38,347 bases of DNA from Victivallis vadensis (lineage in GTDB: Bacteria; Verrucomicrobiota; Lentisphaeria; Victivallales; GWF2-50-93): contig CAMCYE010000020.1 in the NCBI GenBank assembly GCA_945883805.1, positions 1 through 38,347 of the forward strand. Direction: 5' to 3'. The translations under genes were made by a program, and so were the position numbers. Within the stretch, counting starts at the first letter, position 1; every line of letters starts with the position of its first letter. Positions 15,010 to 24,449 of this stretch are shown one piece after another. The notes beneath the pieces were generated by a model. That model saw nothing but the letters and a program-made list of their open reading frames with translations, did not search any database and was not told where the DNA came from.

Positions 15010-15435
15010 TTATCCTGCAGGTATAAAAACCATGTCTTTGTATGATTTATCCCCGTATAGACCGGAAATTTTTTCCATTATCATCTTTTTACTGTAATTT
15101 TTCAGTTCCATCATCCAGGCACTGTTGGCGACTTCAACGTAGATTATCCCGTTTTTTATATTCTTTGGCTGTGCGATATTTGCGATATCTTTTCCAACAA
15201 GCTCCTCCCAGTCGCATTTCAGCCTTATCAGGTCGGAATTGTCGGAATTTATGGAATTACTGACAATATTATTTAACGCCTGCTGTATTGGGACGACATC
15301 TGGAAGATGGGCTATCATTTCTGTAGAACCGGTCTCTTTGCCGTACCACTCTTCGAGGATTGAGGCAAGAGGTTCGTATTCCCTCCATTTTTCCCCTCGG
15401 GCAAAGGCGATTAATTTGGTTTTCTTGCAGGTCAT
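15010..15435 (-). CDS. DUF721/DciA-like protein
   Basis: 141 residues with the DUF721 pattern: a central WEELVGKDIANIAQPKNIKNGIIYVEVANSAWMMELKNYSKKMIMEKI, then a short tail ending VFIPAG. DciA-type proteins are the ancestral loaders of the replicative helicase DnaB in bacteria without DnaC. The N-terminal 60 residues are specific to this gene. Its start overlaps the preceding stop by one base (TGATG). The replicative role is inferred from the family; the pairing with a NusG-like gene is unusual. Confidence 0.78.
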   Translation of the reverse strand: MTCKKTKLIAFARGEKWREYEPLASILEEWYGKETGSTEMIAHLPDVVPIQQALNNIVSNSINSDNSDLIRLKCDWEELVGKDIANIAQPKNIKNGIIYVEVANSAWMMELKNYSKKMIMEKISGLYGDKSYKDMVFIPAG

Positions 15436-15821
15436 CAGCTATACAGGCAAAATAGTCGCGGGACTAACATTACCGCATGGAAACCAAGTTTAAACGGGGC
15501 TATGAAACCGGTTCCAATATTTTCGCATCCGTTAGAGAACAGGCCGAAAGGCAATCCAAGTGTGACTTCCAGAAAACCTACAGGCAACATGAAAACATCT
15601 ATCATGTCCTTGAAAATATCAATCATGCCCACTCCGGCATTAATCAGACCCTTCAAGGCATACTGGGCAGCAGTTTCGGCAACCGGTATCGCATAAGGCA
15701 ATATTATCGGCGCAAGTATGCCGATCGTCACCGGATCCATTGCTTTGGCTTTTGGAATTTCCACTCCCATGAAAGCCACAGCAACCAGAACAATAATCAA
15801 CAGTTTTTTCATGGTTTTCAC
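15435..15821 (-). CDS. small exported or membrane protein of unknown function
   Basis: 128 residues with a clear signal peptide ([17 protein letters not shown] ... AKAMD). The mature part is hydrophobic and Gly/Pro/Phe-rich, with aliphatic stretches ([41 protein letters not shown]) that could embed in a membrane. No family recognised; it resembles small hydrophobic exported proteins. The start may be GTG 15821, which overlaps the cimA stop (GTGA), or the ATG at 15812 with three fewer residues. Its place inside the cimA-dciA-nusG operon gives no clear clue to its job. Confidence 0.7.
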   Translation of the reverse strand: MKTMKKLLIIVLVAVAFMGVEIPKAKAMDPVTIGILAPIILPYAIPVAETAAQYALKGLINAGVGMIDIFKDMIDVFMLPVGFLEVTLGLPFGLFSNGCENIGTGFIAPFKLGFHAVMLVPRLFCLYS

Positions 15822-17431
15822 GTTTTTCTGGTTTTTTTCTGTTTTGTCTTCTTGTATAAAATATACTCTACGGAGTCAACAAGGGCCTCCCATGAAGCTT
15901 CGATTATATTTTCACTGACTCCAACTGTGCCCCATGTCTCATTCCCGTCACTGGACTCAATAAGAACCCTAGTTTTAGCCGCAGTCCCATCTTTGCTGTC
16001 GAGAATCCTGACTTTGAAATCTGTCAGATGGACATCTTTTATTCCCGGGAAAAATCTCATCAACGCCTTTCTAAGTGCTAGATCCAGCGCGTTGACAGGG
16101 CCATCTCCCTCAGCAGCAGTTAGTTCCTGCTGACCCAATACTTCAAGTTTTACAGTGGCTTCTGTAAAACAGGGTTCATCTTTTCCCCTCTTTTCAATTA
16201 TTACCCGGTAACCGTTTAATTTGAAAAACGGAACATGTGATTTAAGAATCTTTTTGGCAAGCAGATGGAATGAAGCGTCCGCCGATTCAAATTCATAACC
16301 CTCGTTTTCCATTTGTTTCAGGGTCTGCAGAATCTCCTTGATTTCATCGCCTTTCTCATCAATGTTGATGTTATGCTCGGCAATTTTCATGAGTATGTTG
16401 CTTCGGCCGGAGAGGTCTGAAACAAGAACCCTCCTCTTATTGCCTACAAGTTCAGGTTTTATGTGTTCAAATGTGGCTGGATTCTTGCTTACCGCATTTA
16501 CATGCATTCCGCCCTTGTGGGCAAAAGAACTGTCCCCCACATATGGAAGTCGTTTGTTGGGATTTATATTTGCGAGATCGTCGACGAAAAGGCTTACCTC
16601 CTTTAAATGCTTAAGCTGATTCCTGTCAATTGACGACATTTTCATTTTTAGCTCAAGTGAAGGTATGATTGAACACAGGTTGGCGTTTCCACAGCGCTCT
16701 CCGAAACCGTTTATGGTCCCCTGTACGTGTCGGGCCCCGCTGTCAACAGCGGCAATTGAATTAGCCACCGCAAGCTCCCCGTCATTATGGCAGTGAATTC
16801 CAAGAATCACCTCCTCTGGCAAAACCGATTTGACTTTTTGGCAGATTTTACTTATTTCTGACGGGAGCATTCCTCCGTTTGTATCGCATAGGACGATTGT
16901 GCTGGCGCCGTTTTTGCAGGCGGCCCTGAGGACATCAAGGGCATATTCCGGACTGTCCTTGAATCCGTCAAAGAAATGTTCAGCATCAAAAATCACCTCT
17001 TTCCCGTGGGCCTTGATATACTGGCAGGAATCCGATACGATTTCTATATTCAAGTCGGGCTTGATTTTAAGGACATCGTGGACGTGGAGCAGCCAGCTTT
17101 TACCGAAAATAGTGACAACTGGGGTGCAGGCTTCGAGAAGTTTCCTTATATTTTCATCGGCTTCAACTTTTACACTGGCGCGTCTTGTGCTTCCAAAAGC
17201 CGCTATCCTGGCATTTTTAAGTTTTTTCCCCTTGATGTCTTCAAAAAACGCCATGTCTTTTGGATTTGAACCCGGCCATCCGCCTTCAATGTAGCTGACT
17301 CCGAGAACATCAAGCCTCTCGGCTATACGTACTTTGTCGTAAACGGATAATGAGACACCTTCAGCCTGTGTTCCATCGCGAAGGGTCGTATCATAAATAC
17401 TGACTTTTACTCTACCGGTTTTTTCTGACAT
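15818..17431 (-). CDS. cimA: (R)-citramalate synthase
   Basis: 537 residues of the LeuA/CimA family. DTTLRDGTQ (14-22) holds the catalytic Arg and metal-binding Asp, [15 protein letters not shown] (His213, His215) gives the metal site, and GERCGNANL follows. The C-terminal 150 residues form the allosteric LeuA-dimer domain. The [36 protein letters not shown] version is that of the long citramalate synthase type, which condenses pyruvate and acetyl-CoA as the threonine-independent entry to isoleucine. I chose ATG 17431; an upstream in-frame extension to 17506 has no ribosome site. No other isoleucine genes are nearby. Confidence 0.92.
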   Translation of the reverse strand: MSEKTGRVKVSIYDTTLRDGTQAEGVSLSVYDKVRIAERLDVLGVSYIEGGWPGSNPKDMAFFEDIKGKKLKNARIAAFGSTRRASVKVEADENIRKLLEACTPVVTIFGKSWLLHVHDVLKIKPDLNIEIVSDSCQYIKAHGKEVIFDAEHFFDGFKDSPEYALDVLRAACKNGASTIVLCDTNGGMLPSEISKICQKVKSVLPEEVILGIHCHNDGELAVANSIAAVDSGARHVQGTINGFGERCGNANLCSIIPSLELKMKMSSIDRNQLKHLKEVSLFVDDLANINPNKRLPYVGDSSFAHKGGMHVNAVSKNPATFEHIKPELVGNKRRVLVSDLSGRSNILMKIAEHNINIDEKGDEIKEILQTLKQMENEGYEFESADASFHLLAKKILKSHVPFFKLNGYRVIIEKRGKDEPCFTEATVKLEVLGQQELTAAEGDGPVNALDLALRKALMRFFPGIKDVHLTDFKVRILDSKDGTAAKTRVLIESSDGNETWGTVGVSENIIEASWEALVDSVEYILYKKTKQKKTRKT

Positions 17432-17563
17432 CTTGTATCTTTTCTTTAAAATAAAATATTTTATAGATATGGCAAACCGCAGAATATATACCGGAAAACG
17501 GCTCAAGACAAGTTAAACCCCCTTCAAAGACCATTCCTCAAAATTGAAGCCGTAATCATTGCC

Positions 17564-18376
17564 CTAAAGACCGTTTTTCTTGGCTTCATCCCAAAGGCCG
17601 TCCATTTCACCGGGGGAAGTATTTTCGGGGGATTTTCCGGCGGAGGCCAGTTTCTCCTCGATATACCGGAATCTTCTTTCGAACTTCTGAATAGTGCAGG
17701 CAAGTATTTCTTCGGCAGATGTCCCTTTTCTAAAACGGGCAAGGTTTACGGCTGAGAAAATAAGATCTCCTATTTCCTCGTTTACAGATTTCTCATCACC
17801 TTCGGCAATCGCTTTTTTAAGCTCTCCCGTCTCCTCTTCTATCTTCTCTATGATTTGCTGTGAGTTGCTCCAGTCAAATCCGACTTTGGCGGCTTTCCTC
17901 TGCATCTCATGAGCCCGGGAAAGAGCCGGCAAATGTCTGGGGATTCCGTCCATCAGTGATTTTCTGTCCTTGTTCCTTTCCTTCTTTTCCTGTTTTTTAA
18001 TGACCTCCCAAAGTTCAATGACTTCACCTGAATTTTCTGCTTTCCCATCTCCAAAAACATGGGGATGGCGGCGGATCATTTTTTCTGTAATTCCTCTTGC
18101 CACGTCTTCAAAAGTGAATTCCTTGTTTTCTTCCGCTATCTGGGAATGGAAAACTATTTGCATCAGGAGGTCTCCCAACTCTTCGCATATTTCCTCTGGA
18201 TTTTTGTCGTCAATAGCGTCCATGAGTTCGGCGCATTCTTCCATGAGGTATTTTTTAAGGGATGAATGAGTCTGTTCCCGGTCCCAGGGACAGCCCTTCT
18301 TAGAGCGGAGTTCTGCCATTACCAATATGAGCTGATCAATGGAAATGGAGCGGATATGTGGTTTCGAATGAGGCAT
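17564..18376 (-). CDS. mazG: nucleoside triphosphate pyrophosphohydrolase MazG
   Basis: 270 residues with two MazG folds. The first has GCPWDREQTHSSLKKYLMEECAELMDAI and CEELGDLLMQIVFHSQIA; the second has EEETGELKKAI and NEEIGDLIFSAVNLARF, each with the ExxE/ExxD metal site. GFDWSN between them is family-typical, as is the ending LWDEAKKN. MazG hydrolyses non-canonical and canonical NTPs to monophosphates, a house-cleaning role. At 270 residues it is the usual full length. It is transcribed on the minus strand after the unknown gene at 18406-18774, separated by 29 bases. Confidence 0.95.
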   Translation of the reverse strand: MPHSKPHIRSISIDQLILVMAELRSKKGCPWDREQTHSSLKKYLMEECAELMDAIDDKNPEEICEELGDLLMQIVFHSQIAEENKEFTFEDVARGITEKMIRRHPHVFGDGKAENSGEVIELWEVIKKQEKKERNKDRKSLMDGIPRHLPALSRAHEMQRKAAKVGFDWSNSQQIIEKIEEETGELKKAIAEGDEKSVNEEIGDLIFSAVNLARFRKGTSAEEILACTIQKFERRFRYIEEKLASAGKSPENTSPGEMDGLWDEAKKNGL

Positions 18377-18405
18377 AGTATTACGGTTCAGTGGAAGATC
18401 GGGGA

Positions 18406-18774
18406 CTATAAACCCCTTTTTCTGTTTTCGCTGAATTTTGTTATAGCTTCGCGCACATCCGGCGGAATGTCATTGAAATGGGTGTAAACTGTCCGTTTCC
18501 CTTCGAAAACCACCGTGTATATGTTTTTCACTTCATCGATATCTTCAAGGCCCCCGATCTGGCTACGGAGTTCCTTAGGCATTTCATTGAGGGAATCATA
18601 AATCAGATATTTACCTTCTGTTTTTATGATATAATGCTGCGGGGGAGGAGTCACGGCAATGGGTATCGTGTGTGATATTTTTGAAACGTCCTCTTCATCT
18701 AGGAATCTTACATCAGAGGTGTCAATTTTTTTTATGGGTTTCTTTTTCCCAAAAAGCTTGTTCAAAAAAATCAT
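18406..18774 (-). CDS. unknown cytoplasmic protein with an internal duplication
   Basis: 122 residues, no family recognised. A basic N-terminus (FGKKKPIKKI) and Pro-rich linker (TPPPQ) precede two related 25-residue units: KYLIYDSLNEMPKELRSQI (about 54-72) and KRTVYTHFNDIPPDVREAI (about 93-111). Each could form a beta-strand plus helix. It has no signal peptide. GGAG lies 7 bases before the ATG, and a strong promoter is at 18801-18829. It probably heads a transcription unit with mazG. Confidence 0.7.
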   Translation of the reverse strand: MIFLNKLFGKKKPIKKIDTSDVRFLDEEDVSKISHTIPIAVTPPPQHYIIKTEGKYLIYDSLNEMPKELRSQIGGLEDIDEVKNIYTVVFEGKRTVYTHFNDIPPDVREAITKFSENRKRGL

Positions 18775-18800
18775 TAATTTCTCCAGTTATACAGGGTATT

Positions 18801-18829
18801 ATTATATAACATATAATTGGTTTTTGCAA
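18801..18829 (-). promoter_or_regulatory. sigma70-type promoter upstream of 18406-18774 and mazG
   Basis: On the minus strand TTGCAA (18824-18829) and TATAAT (18801-18806) are spaced by 17 bases. The predicted start of transcription is about 20 bases before the gene. Confidence 0.7.
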
Positions 18830-18955
18830 TACCTGTTATGCGGAAATCTTAATATTTCATGTGCTGGACGCAACAGCTCAGTCTATGCTGTCCGGGCGGA
18901 ATAAAGTTACAAAGGCACAAAGTGGAAAAAGATAACAAAGAATGAAATAAAGAAG

Positions 18956-19031
<76 letters not shown>

Positions 19032-19162
19032 ACTTTTTAACAAGGAGAGGTAATAAACAGTAAATTTCAAAGTTTTCAATGCGGCAGTGAAACTTTCCAG
19101 CGGAAAAATTAGTTGAACACTGCAGCAATATGCATTTCCTCATTCCACTTGCGGATGAGAGA

Positions 19163-19238
19163 TGGAGCCAATGATCGGATTTGAACCGATGACCTGCTCA
19201 TTACGAATGAGCTGCTCTACCAACTGAGCTACATTGGC
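19163..19238 (-). tRNA. tRNA-Thr (anticodon CGT), island target site
   Basis: Acceptor GCCAATG/CATTGGC, anticodon arm GCTCA-TTCGTAA-TGAGC (CGT, reads ACG), T arm with GGTTCAAATCC, and encoded CCA. The gene is intact. Its first 41 nucleotides (19198-19238) are duplicated exactly at 31416-31456, so its 5' part was supplied by the integrated island and its 3' part is the original chromosomal sequence. Confidence 0.96.
19198..19238. repeat. island attachment site, tRNA side
   Basis: The 41 bases form the 5' part of tRNA-Thr, from the acceptor 5' strand to the 3' side of the anticodon stem. They are identical to 31416-31456. The anticodon arm GCTCATTCGTAATGAGC is a natural inverted repeat suitable as the core crossover site. 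Confidence 0.88.
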
Positions 19239-19636
19239 ATGAATCACATAATATGCTTATCATTAATGCGTTATGTTGTAAATCGATATCCACTTATAAT
19301 CATTAATGTATGCCATTATAAGGCGTTATTATCGTCAAAAAGCAATCAAAAAAGCAATCAATCATTTTGAGGCTAAAAAGGTTTCCCTATAAATGAACCC
19401 ATCAAATCTAAAAGCAATCAAAACTAAATAGCCTCTTATCTATCTGCTTTTGAAACAAGTTCCTAAAATATCCCTATTTGTCCAAGTTTCAAAACATTCA
19501 TTCAAAAAGCAATCAATAAAAGCAATCAAGGATTGTTGCCGTACTTTTTGATTGGGAATTTATAAAAATAGTATGTCACTAAAAATGAACGCCAATTAAT
19601 CGTTTCAGATTTAAAAGTCTTAACTATAATACTGTT
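19239..19636. other. island left terminal noncoding region with integrase arm-site candidates
   Basis: There is no gene in these roughly 400 bases. Five copies of AGCAATCA in one orientation lie at 19341, 19353, 19413, 19508 and 19521; the first pair sits in a 27-bp block (19336-19362) repeated exactly at the other end of the island. ATCATTAATG occurs twice (near 19260 and 19300). On the minus strand TATTAT (19248-19253) lies 9 bases before tRNA-Thr and may be an element-supplied -10 box for that tRNA. The -35 region is weak. Confidence 0.65.
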
Positions 19637-22180
19637 TCATTTTTTTATTCCCAGCCAGTCACCCATTCCTATCCACCCGTTGTCTTTGTAAGTTTTGTCA
19701 GGAGATGCCGAAATATCATCCGGTTTCGGCGGTTTGCCGGGGAGTTTCCCCTTGCAATATTGGTGCCATTCTTTTCCGGAAGAGAAATTCAATCCCTGGG
19801 CAAACTTGCGAGCATCCTTGAAGGGTCGGTATTCCCTTAGTCTTAGAGCGATGGTTCCCGTTCCAAGCCAATCACCAAAACCTATCCACCCTTCGTCTTT
19901 GTAAGTTTTGTCAGGATTGGATGGAATGTCATCCGGTCTCTGCGGTTTGCCGGGAAGTTTACCCTTGCTGTATTGGCGCCATTCAGTAGATGAAGTAAGT
20001 TTCAATCCATGGGCAAACTTGCGAGCATCCTTAAAGGGTCGGTATTCTCGTAGTGCATTGGACACGTTACCAGTGCCCAGCCAGTCCCCCATTCCTATCC
20101 ATCCTTTGCCTTTGTAAGTCCGATTTGGATATGCCGGAATGTCGTCCGGTTTCGGCAGTTTTTCGGGAAGTTTTCCTTTGCAGTATTGGTGCCATTCAGT
20201 AGATGAAGTAAGTTTCAATCCCTGGGCAAACTTGCGAGCATCCTTGAAAGAGCGGTATTCCCTTAGTCTTGGAGCGATGGTTCCCGTTCCAAGCCAATCA
20301 CTAAAACCTATCCATCCTTTGTCTTTGTAAATGTAGTGAGGACATATCGGAATGTCATCCGGTTTCGGCGGTTTGCCGGGGAGTTTTCCTTTGCTGTATT
20401 GATGCCATTCAGTAGATGAAGCAAGTTTCAATCCTTGGGCAAAATTGCGAGCATCTTTGAAAAGACGGTATTCCCTTAGTCTTGGAGCGATGGTTCCCGT
20501 CCCCAGCCAGTTGCCCCAGCTGATCCACCCGTTGTCTTTGTAAGTTTTGTTAGGAGATGCCGAAATATCATCCGGTTTCGGCGGTTTGCCGGGAAGTTTA
20601 CCCTTGCTGTATTGGCGCCATTCAGTAGATGAAGTAAGTTTCAATCCCTGGGCAAACTTGCGGGCATCCTTAAAGGGTCGGTATTCTCGTAGTGCATTGG
20701 ACACGTTACCAGTGCCCAGCCAGTCACCCATTCCTATCCACCCGTTGTCTTTGTAAGTTTTGTGAGGAGATGCCGAAATATCATCCGGTTTCGGCGGTTT
20801 GCCGGGAAGTTTCCCCTTGCAATATTGGTGCCATTCTTTTCCGGAAGAGAAATTCAATCCTTGGGCAAACTTACGAGCATCCTTGAAGGGTCGGTATTCT
20901 CGTAGTGCATCGGACACGCTACCAGTCCCCAGCCAGTCACCCATTCCTATCCATCCTTTGCCTTTGTAAGTCCCATTTGGATCTGCCGGAATGTCGTCCG
21001 GTTTCAATGGTTTGTTGGTGAGTTTCCCTTTGCAATATTGGTACCATTCTTTTCCGGAAGAGAAATTCAATCCTTGGGCAAACTTACGAGCATCATTGAA
21101 GTTACGGTATTCTCGAAGTGCATTGGACACGTTACCAGTGCCCAGCCAGTTACCCATTCCTATCCATCCTTTGTCTTTGTAAGTGCTGCGAGGAGATGCC
21201 GGAATGTCGTCCGGTTTCAATGGTTTGTTGGTGAGTTTCCCTTTGCAATATTGTTGCCATTCTTTTCCGGAAGAGAAATTCAATCCCTGGGCAAACTTGC
21301 GAGCATCTTTGAAGAGACGGTATTCCCTTAGTCTTGGAGCGATGGTTCCCGTTCCAAGCCAGTCACCCATTCCTATCCACCCGTTGTCTTTGTAAGTTTT
21401 GTGAGGATGTACCGGAATGTCATCCGGTTTCGGCGGTTTGCCGGGAAGTTTCCCCTTGCAGTATTGATACCACTCAGTAGATGATGCAAGTTTCAATCCG
21501 TGGGCAAACTTGCGTGCATCCTTGAATGGGCGGTATTCCCTTAGTCTTGGAGCGATGGTTCCAGTTCCGAGCCAATCTCCCATTCCTTTCCATCCTTTGT
21601 CTTTGTAGGTTTTGTAAGGACATGTCGGTATGTCGTCCGGTTTTGGCGTTTTGCTGGGAAGTTTCCCCTTGCTGTATTGGTACCATTCATCGCTTGATTC
21701 AAGGTTAAGTTCTTGGACAAACCTGCGAGCATCCTTGAAGGGTCGGTATTCTCGTAGATTATCGGACACGCTACCAGTTCCGAGCCAATCACCAAATCCT
21801 ATCCATCCTTCGTCTTTGTAAGTTTTGTCAGGATTGGATGGAATGTCATCCGGTCTCTGCGGTTTGCCGGGGAGTTTACCCTTGCTGTATTGGTGCCATT
21901 CAGTAGATGAAGTAAGTTTCAATCCCTGGGCAAACTTGCGAGCATCTTTGAAGAGACGGTATTCCCTTAGTCTTGGAGCGATGGTTCCAGTTCCAAGCCA
22001 ATCACCAAAACCTATCCATCCTTTGTCTTTGTAAATCAGATGCGGACATGTTGGGATATCCTCTGGTTTTGGTGACTTGCCATTTAGTTGTCCCTTCCCG
22101 TATTGAAACCATTCTCCTTGTGATGCTAACTTCAATGTATGTACAAATCTTCTTGCATCCTCAAATAGCCTCCATGACAA
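19637..22180. repeat. twelve-unit, 213-bp tandem repeat inside the helicase gene
   Basis: Units start on the minus strand at 19837, 20050, 20263 and so on every 213 bases up to about 22180. The last unit is cut short by the stop and the first is diverged. Units differ by swapped blocks: (S/T)STEW against SSGKEW, and linker ends TGTIAPRL, TGSVSDNL, TGNVSNAL. Non-adjacent units share long near-identical patches, for example those around 19900-20010 and 21818-21928. Confidence 0.92.
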
Positions 22181-24172
22181 CTTGGCCAATCGAGACCAGC
22201 ATTTGAGTTCGATGGATTCAATGAACTGATCAGCATCAATCTTGACTCCAAGAGGAATGTCAATATCCACAGGAATGCTTTTGCCATTTGGCCTCTTGCC
22301 TCTTGATATTGCTCTGAAATATTCGATTATGCGTTCATCGTTTGAGGCAAGAGCCTTCAATACCGAAATTAGTGTCTCGAAAGCAGTTCCTTCAAGATTT
22401 ATGTCTAAATCTTTTTCCTCGTCAACAAGAATCGGGACTATAACATAACCAAATTCCTTGCCCTGGTAAGGACGAAGAGCCCTGCCAACAGCCTGAACAA
22501 TATCAACTGCACTTCCTCTCGGATCAGCAAATAAAACACAGTCTATGTTGGGAACATCTACACCTTCCGTAAGGCACCTGGCATTTGTAATTAGCGACTT
22601 TTCTGATTTTTCAAAGCAGTCAATTTCTTTTTTTCTTACTGCTGTTGGTGTCGAACCGGAAACATGAAAAGTATCAAGCTGTCCATACTCATTGTTGAAC
22701 GTATCTGTCAAAACATCTTGAGTCCCTTTGAAGGCAATAGCTCTAGATATACTGCTATGAAATGATACAGCATGCTTGATGGGATATTTAATCATGGCTT
22801 TCCGGAGAGCAATTGCACCTGCAAGCATTCCAGCTTCGACATCCTTGTCCCATCTTCCTTTGTCTGGGCGCACATACAAGTTGTCTTCGACTAATCTAGC
22901 TATTTCAGAACGTTTAACATTAATTGTGACTATCTTATAATCGCTTAATATTGGCGGGGTTTGCTCTACTGCTGTCTTGAAGGACAGCAGATTGAAAGTA
23001 TCACCATAGGTGTCAGGATCTTCCATGCTGGCAATTGCTTCACTTGAACCAAGATACCTTCTCTCGGTAGCTGTCATAAAAATGCGCCGTTTTATTTCAA
23101 TGTTGTCATCGTAGATAAGATGACTGAACAGGCTGTCCTTCTTACCGGCAGTCTTGTGGGCTTCATCAAATATACCGAGGTCAAAAATTATCTTTGCTTT
23201 TTTTGAAGCCGCAGATATGGTTTTACCGCTTTGATATGTTGTGATGACAACTATCTTGCCTTTACTATTATTCCTAAGCCAGTCAGCGATCTCTTCAGTA
23301 TCAGTATGGACATGAACGCCTAGGTCTTGTACAAGCACAGCCATGTCATCCTTTTCAAACTCCCTAACCGTTTCATCACTACATACGCAAATCCAACGGA
23401 TCTCCTTTTTGTTTGCATATGATTCCCTTGTCCATACACCAAGGGTCTGTTGTATAAGGGACAGGCTTGGAACCGCCACAAGAATCGAGTTGGATTTTAA
23501 TTTCTCCGCAATCCAATAAGCGGCGAGACTTTTTCCTGTTCCACAAGGCATTATCATCTTGCCCCGTGTATTTTTCTCATGGATGAAATGTTTTTCAGCG
23601 TTACTTATGGCGAGTTTTTGGTGAGTCTTGGGCTGGAGAGGCGTTGGAAGAAATGCTTTGCCGGACAAACAACGATGAATCTGAAGAAAAAACTCATTGC
23701 TTAGTTCTCGCCATTTGTCGCCAGCGCAAAAGCTTATCTTGTTTTCATATAATTCAAGCTTATGACTGAAACGGTCGGCTGTGGTACAGACAAGCGCAAG
23801 AGATATGCCTCTGCATATTCCGAAAGCAAGGTCTGTAAAAGTGCTTAGCTCTTTTCTTGTGAGAGAATGGTTCTCGTCTTCACGGTATTTGCACTGTACA
23901 GCCCAATATTCATCGTCGTTCGTTAGCGCCAATAAGTCAATGCCTTCATCCTGTATGGGAAGATTGAGCTTCTTTCTAATATCACGGGGAACATCTTTTA
24001 GGAGCCAGACATCTTTAAGTTTTGTAGCATACTCGGGGTGGAGTTTGAGATAATAAAATGCCAACGTTTCGAAGGAATCACCCTTTGATTTATTATCAAT
24101 ATGCGCCAAGGCTGACCTAAATTCATCCCAAGAATTAGATTGAATCAGAATTTTATTATTAAAACCAGCCAT
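19637..24172 (-). CDS. Mrr-like nuclease-SF2 helicase with twelve C-terminal repeats
   Basis: 1511 residues from the ATG at 24172. The N-terminal domain (1-170) has a PD-(D/E)xK nuclease pattern: Glu35 in GDSFETLAF, Asp79 in GIDLLAL, Gln93-Cys-Lys95 in WAVQCKY, as in Mrr-type enzymes. An SF2 helicase core follows: CGTGKS (Walker A, about 210-215), DEAH (336-339), TAT (367-369), and QAVGRALR (motif VI, 560-567). From about 665 to the end there are twelve repeats of 71 residues with conserved FKDARKFAQGL, EW-QY, KPDDIP, TYKD-GWIG and GDWLGTG. Nuclease-helicase fusions of this order act as DNA translocase/restriction enzymes; the repeats probably bind DNA or a partner. No methyltransferase is nearby. 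ATG 24172 has AGAGG just upstream; an ATG at 24214 adds 14 atypical residues. Candidate anti-phage protein. Confidence 0.87.
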   Translation of the reverse strand: MAGFNNKILIQSNSWDEFRSALAHIDNKSKGDSFETLAFYYLKLHPEYATKLKDVWLLKDVPRDIRKKLNLPIQDEGIDLLALTNDDEYWAVQCKYREDENHSLTRKELSTFTDLAFGICRGISLALVCTTADRFSHKLELYENKISFCAGDKWRELSNEFFLQIHRCLSGKAFLPTPLQPKTHQKLAISNAEKHFIHEKNTRGKMIMPCGTGKSLAAYWIAEKLKSNSILVAVPSLSLIQQTLGVWTRESYANKKEIRWICVCSDETVREFEKDDMAVLVQDLGVHVHTDTEEIADWLRNNSKGKIVVITTYQSGKTISAASKKAKIIFDLGIFDEAHKTAGKKDSLFSHLIYDDNIEIKRRIFMTATERRYLGSSEAIASMEDPDTYGDTFNLLSFKTAVEQTPPILSDYKIVTINVKRSEIARLVEDNLYVRPDKGRWDKDVEAGMLAGAIALRKAMIKYPIKHAVSFHSSISRAIAFKGTQDVLTDTFNNEYGQLDTFHVSGSTPTAVRKKEIDCFEKSEKSLITNARCLTEGVDVPNIDCVLFADPRGSAVDIVQAVGRALRPYQGKEFGYVIVPILVDEEKDLDINLEGTAFETLISVLKALASNDERIIEYFRAISRGKRPNGKSIPVDIDIPLGVKIDADQFIESIELKCWSRLAKLSWRLFEDARRFVHTLKLASQGEWFQYGKGQLNGKSPKPEDIPTCPHLIYKDKGWIGFGDWLGTGTIAPRLREYRLFKDARKFAQGLKLTSSTEWHQYSKGKLPGKPQRPDDIPSNPDKTYKDEGWIGFGDWLGTGSVSDNLREYRPFKDARRFVQELNLESSDEWYQYSKGKLPSKTPKPDDIPTCPYKTYKDKGWKGMGDWLGTGTIAPRLREYRPFKDARKFAHGLKLASSTEWYQYCKGKLPGKPPKPDDIPVHPHKTYKDNGWIGMGDWLGTGTIAPRLREYRLFKDARKFAQGLNFSSGKEWQQYCKGKLTNKPLKPDDIPASPRSTYKDKGWIGMGNWLGTGNVSNALREYRNFNDARKFAQGLNFSSGKEWYQYCKGKLTNKPLKPDDIPADPNGTYKGKGWIGMGDWLGTGSVSDALREYRPFKDARKFAQGLNFSSGKEWHQYCKGKLPGKPPKPDDISASPHKTYKDNGWIGMGDWLGTGNVSNALREYRPFKDARKFAQGLKLTSSTEWRQYSKGKLPGKPPKPDDISASPNKTYKDNGWISWGNWLGTGTIAPRLREYRLFKDARNFAQGLKLASSTEWHQYSKGKLPGKPPKPDDIPICPHYIYKDKGWIGFSDWLGTGTIAPRLREYRSFKDARKFAQGLKLTSSTEWHQYCKGKLPEKLPKPDDIPAYPNRTYKGKGWIGMGDWLGTGNVSNALREYRPFKDARKFAHGLKLTSSTEWRQYSKGKLPGKPQRPDDIPSNPDKTYKDEGWIGFGDWLGTGTIALRLREYRPFKDARKFAQGLNFSSGKEWHQYCKGKLPGKPPKPDDISASPDKTYKDNGWIGMGDWLGIKK

Positions 24173-24449
24173 GCCGCCTCTGTGCCGTGAAGGGTATGTA
24201 ATACTCGCCGACATACTTGTCGCTGATATACTTGATTAAAAAAATTACCAAACAGGACATTTTATGTACTATTACGTTATTTACTGTTTAAAAACAGCCT
24301 CAATTGCCAATAATATGTACGTTTTTGAAACAGGAAATACAATATGCCCCGCAAAAAATACTTTCCGCCCCATCCAGACGGCAGGCAAATAATCCTTGAA
24401 ATCAAAATTATTCAATGTCAATTACCTATAGACTTTAACGAGGTGACTT
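24173..24449. promoter_or_regulatory. divergent intergenic region with a palindrome
   Basis: This AT-rich stretch separates the helicase (minus) from the small-protein/BglII-like pair (plus). CTGTTT-AA-AAACAG at 24284-24297 is a perfect palindrome and a candidate operator. No fully convincing -35/-10 pair was found. Confidence 0.4.

Noticed and set aside
19695..22034. Series of plus-strand open frames of 60-97 codons within the repeat array
   Set aside because: They recur every 213 bases as the antisense shadow of the helicase repeats, with Ser/Pro-rich products and no ribosome sites.
19637..22180. CRISPR array
   Set aside because: The repeat unit is 213 bp, wholly coding, in frame and without unique spacers.
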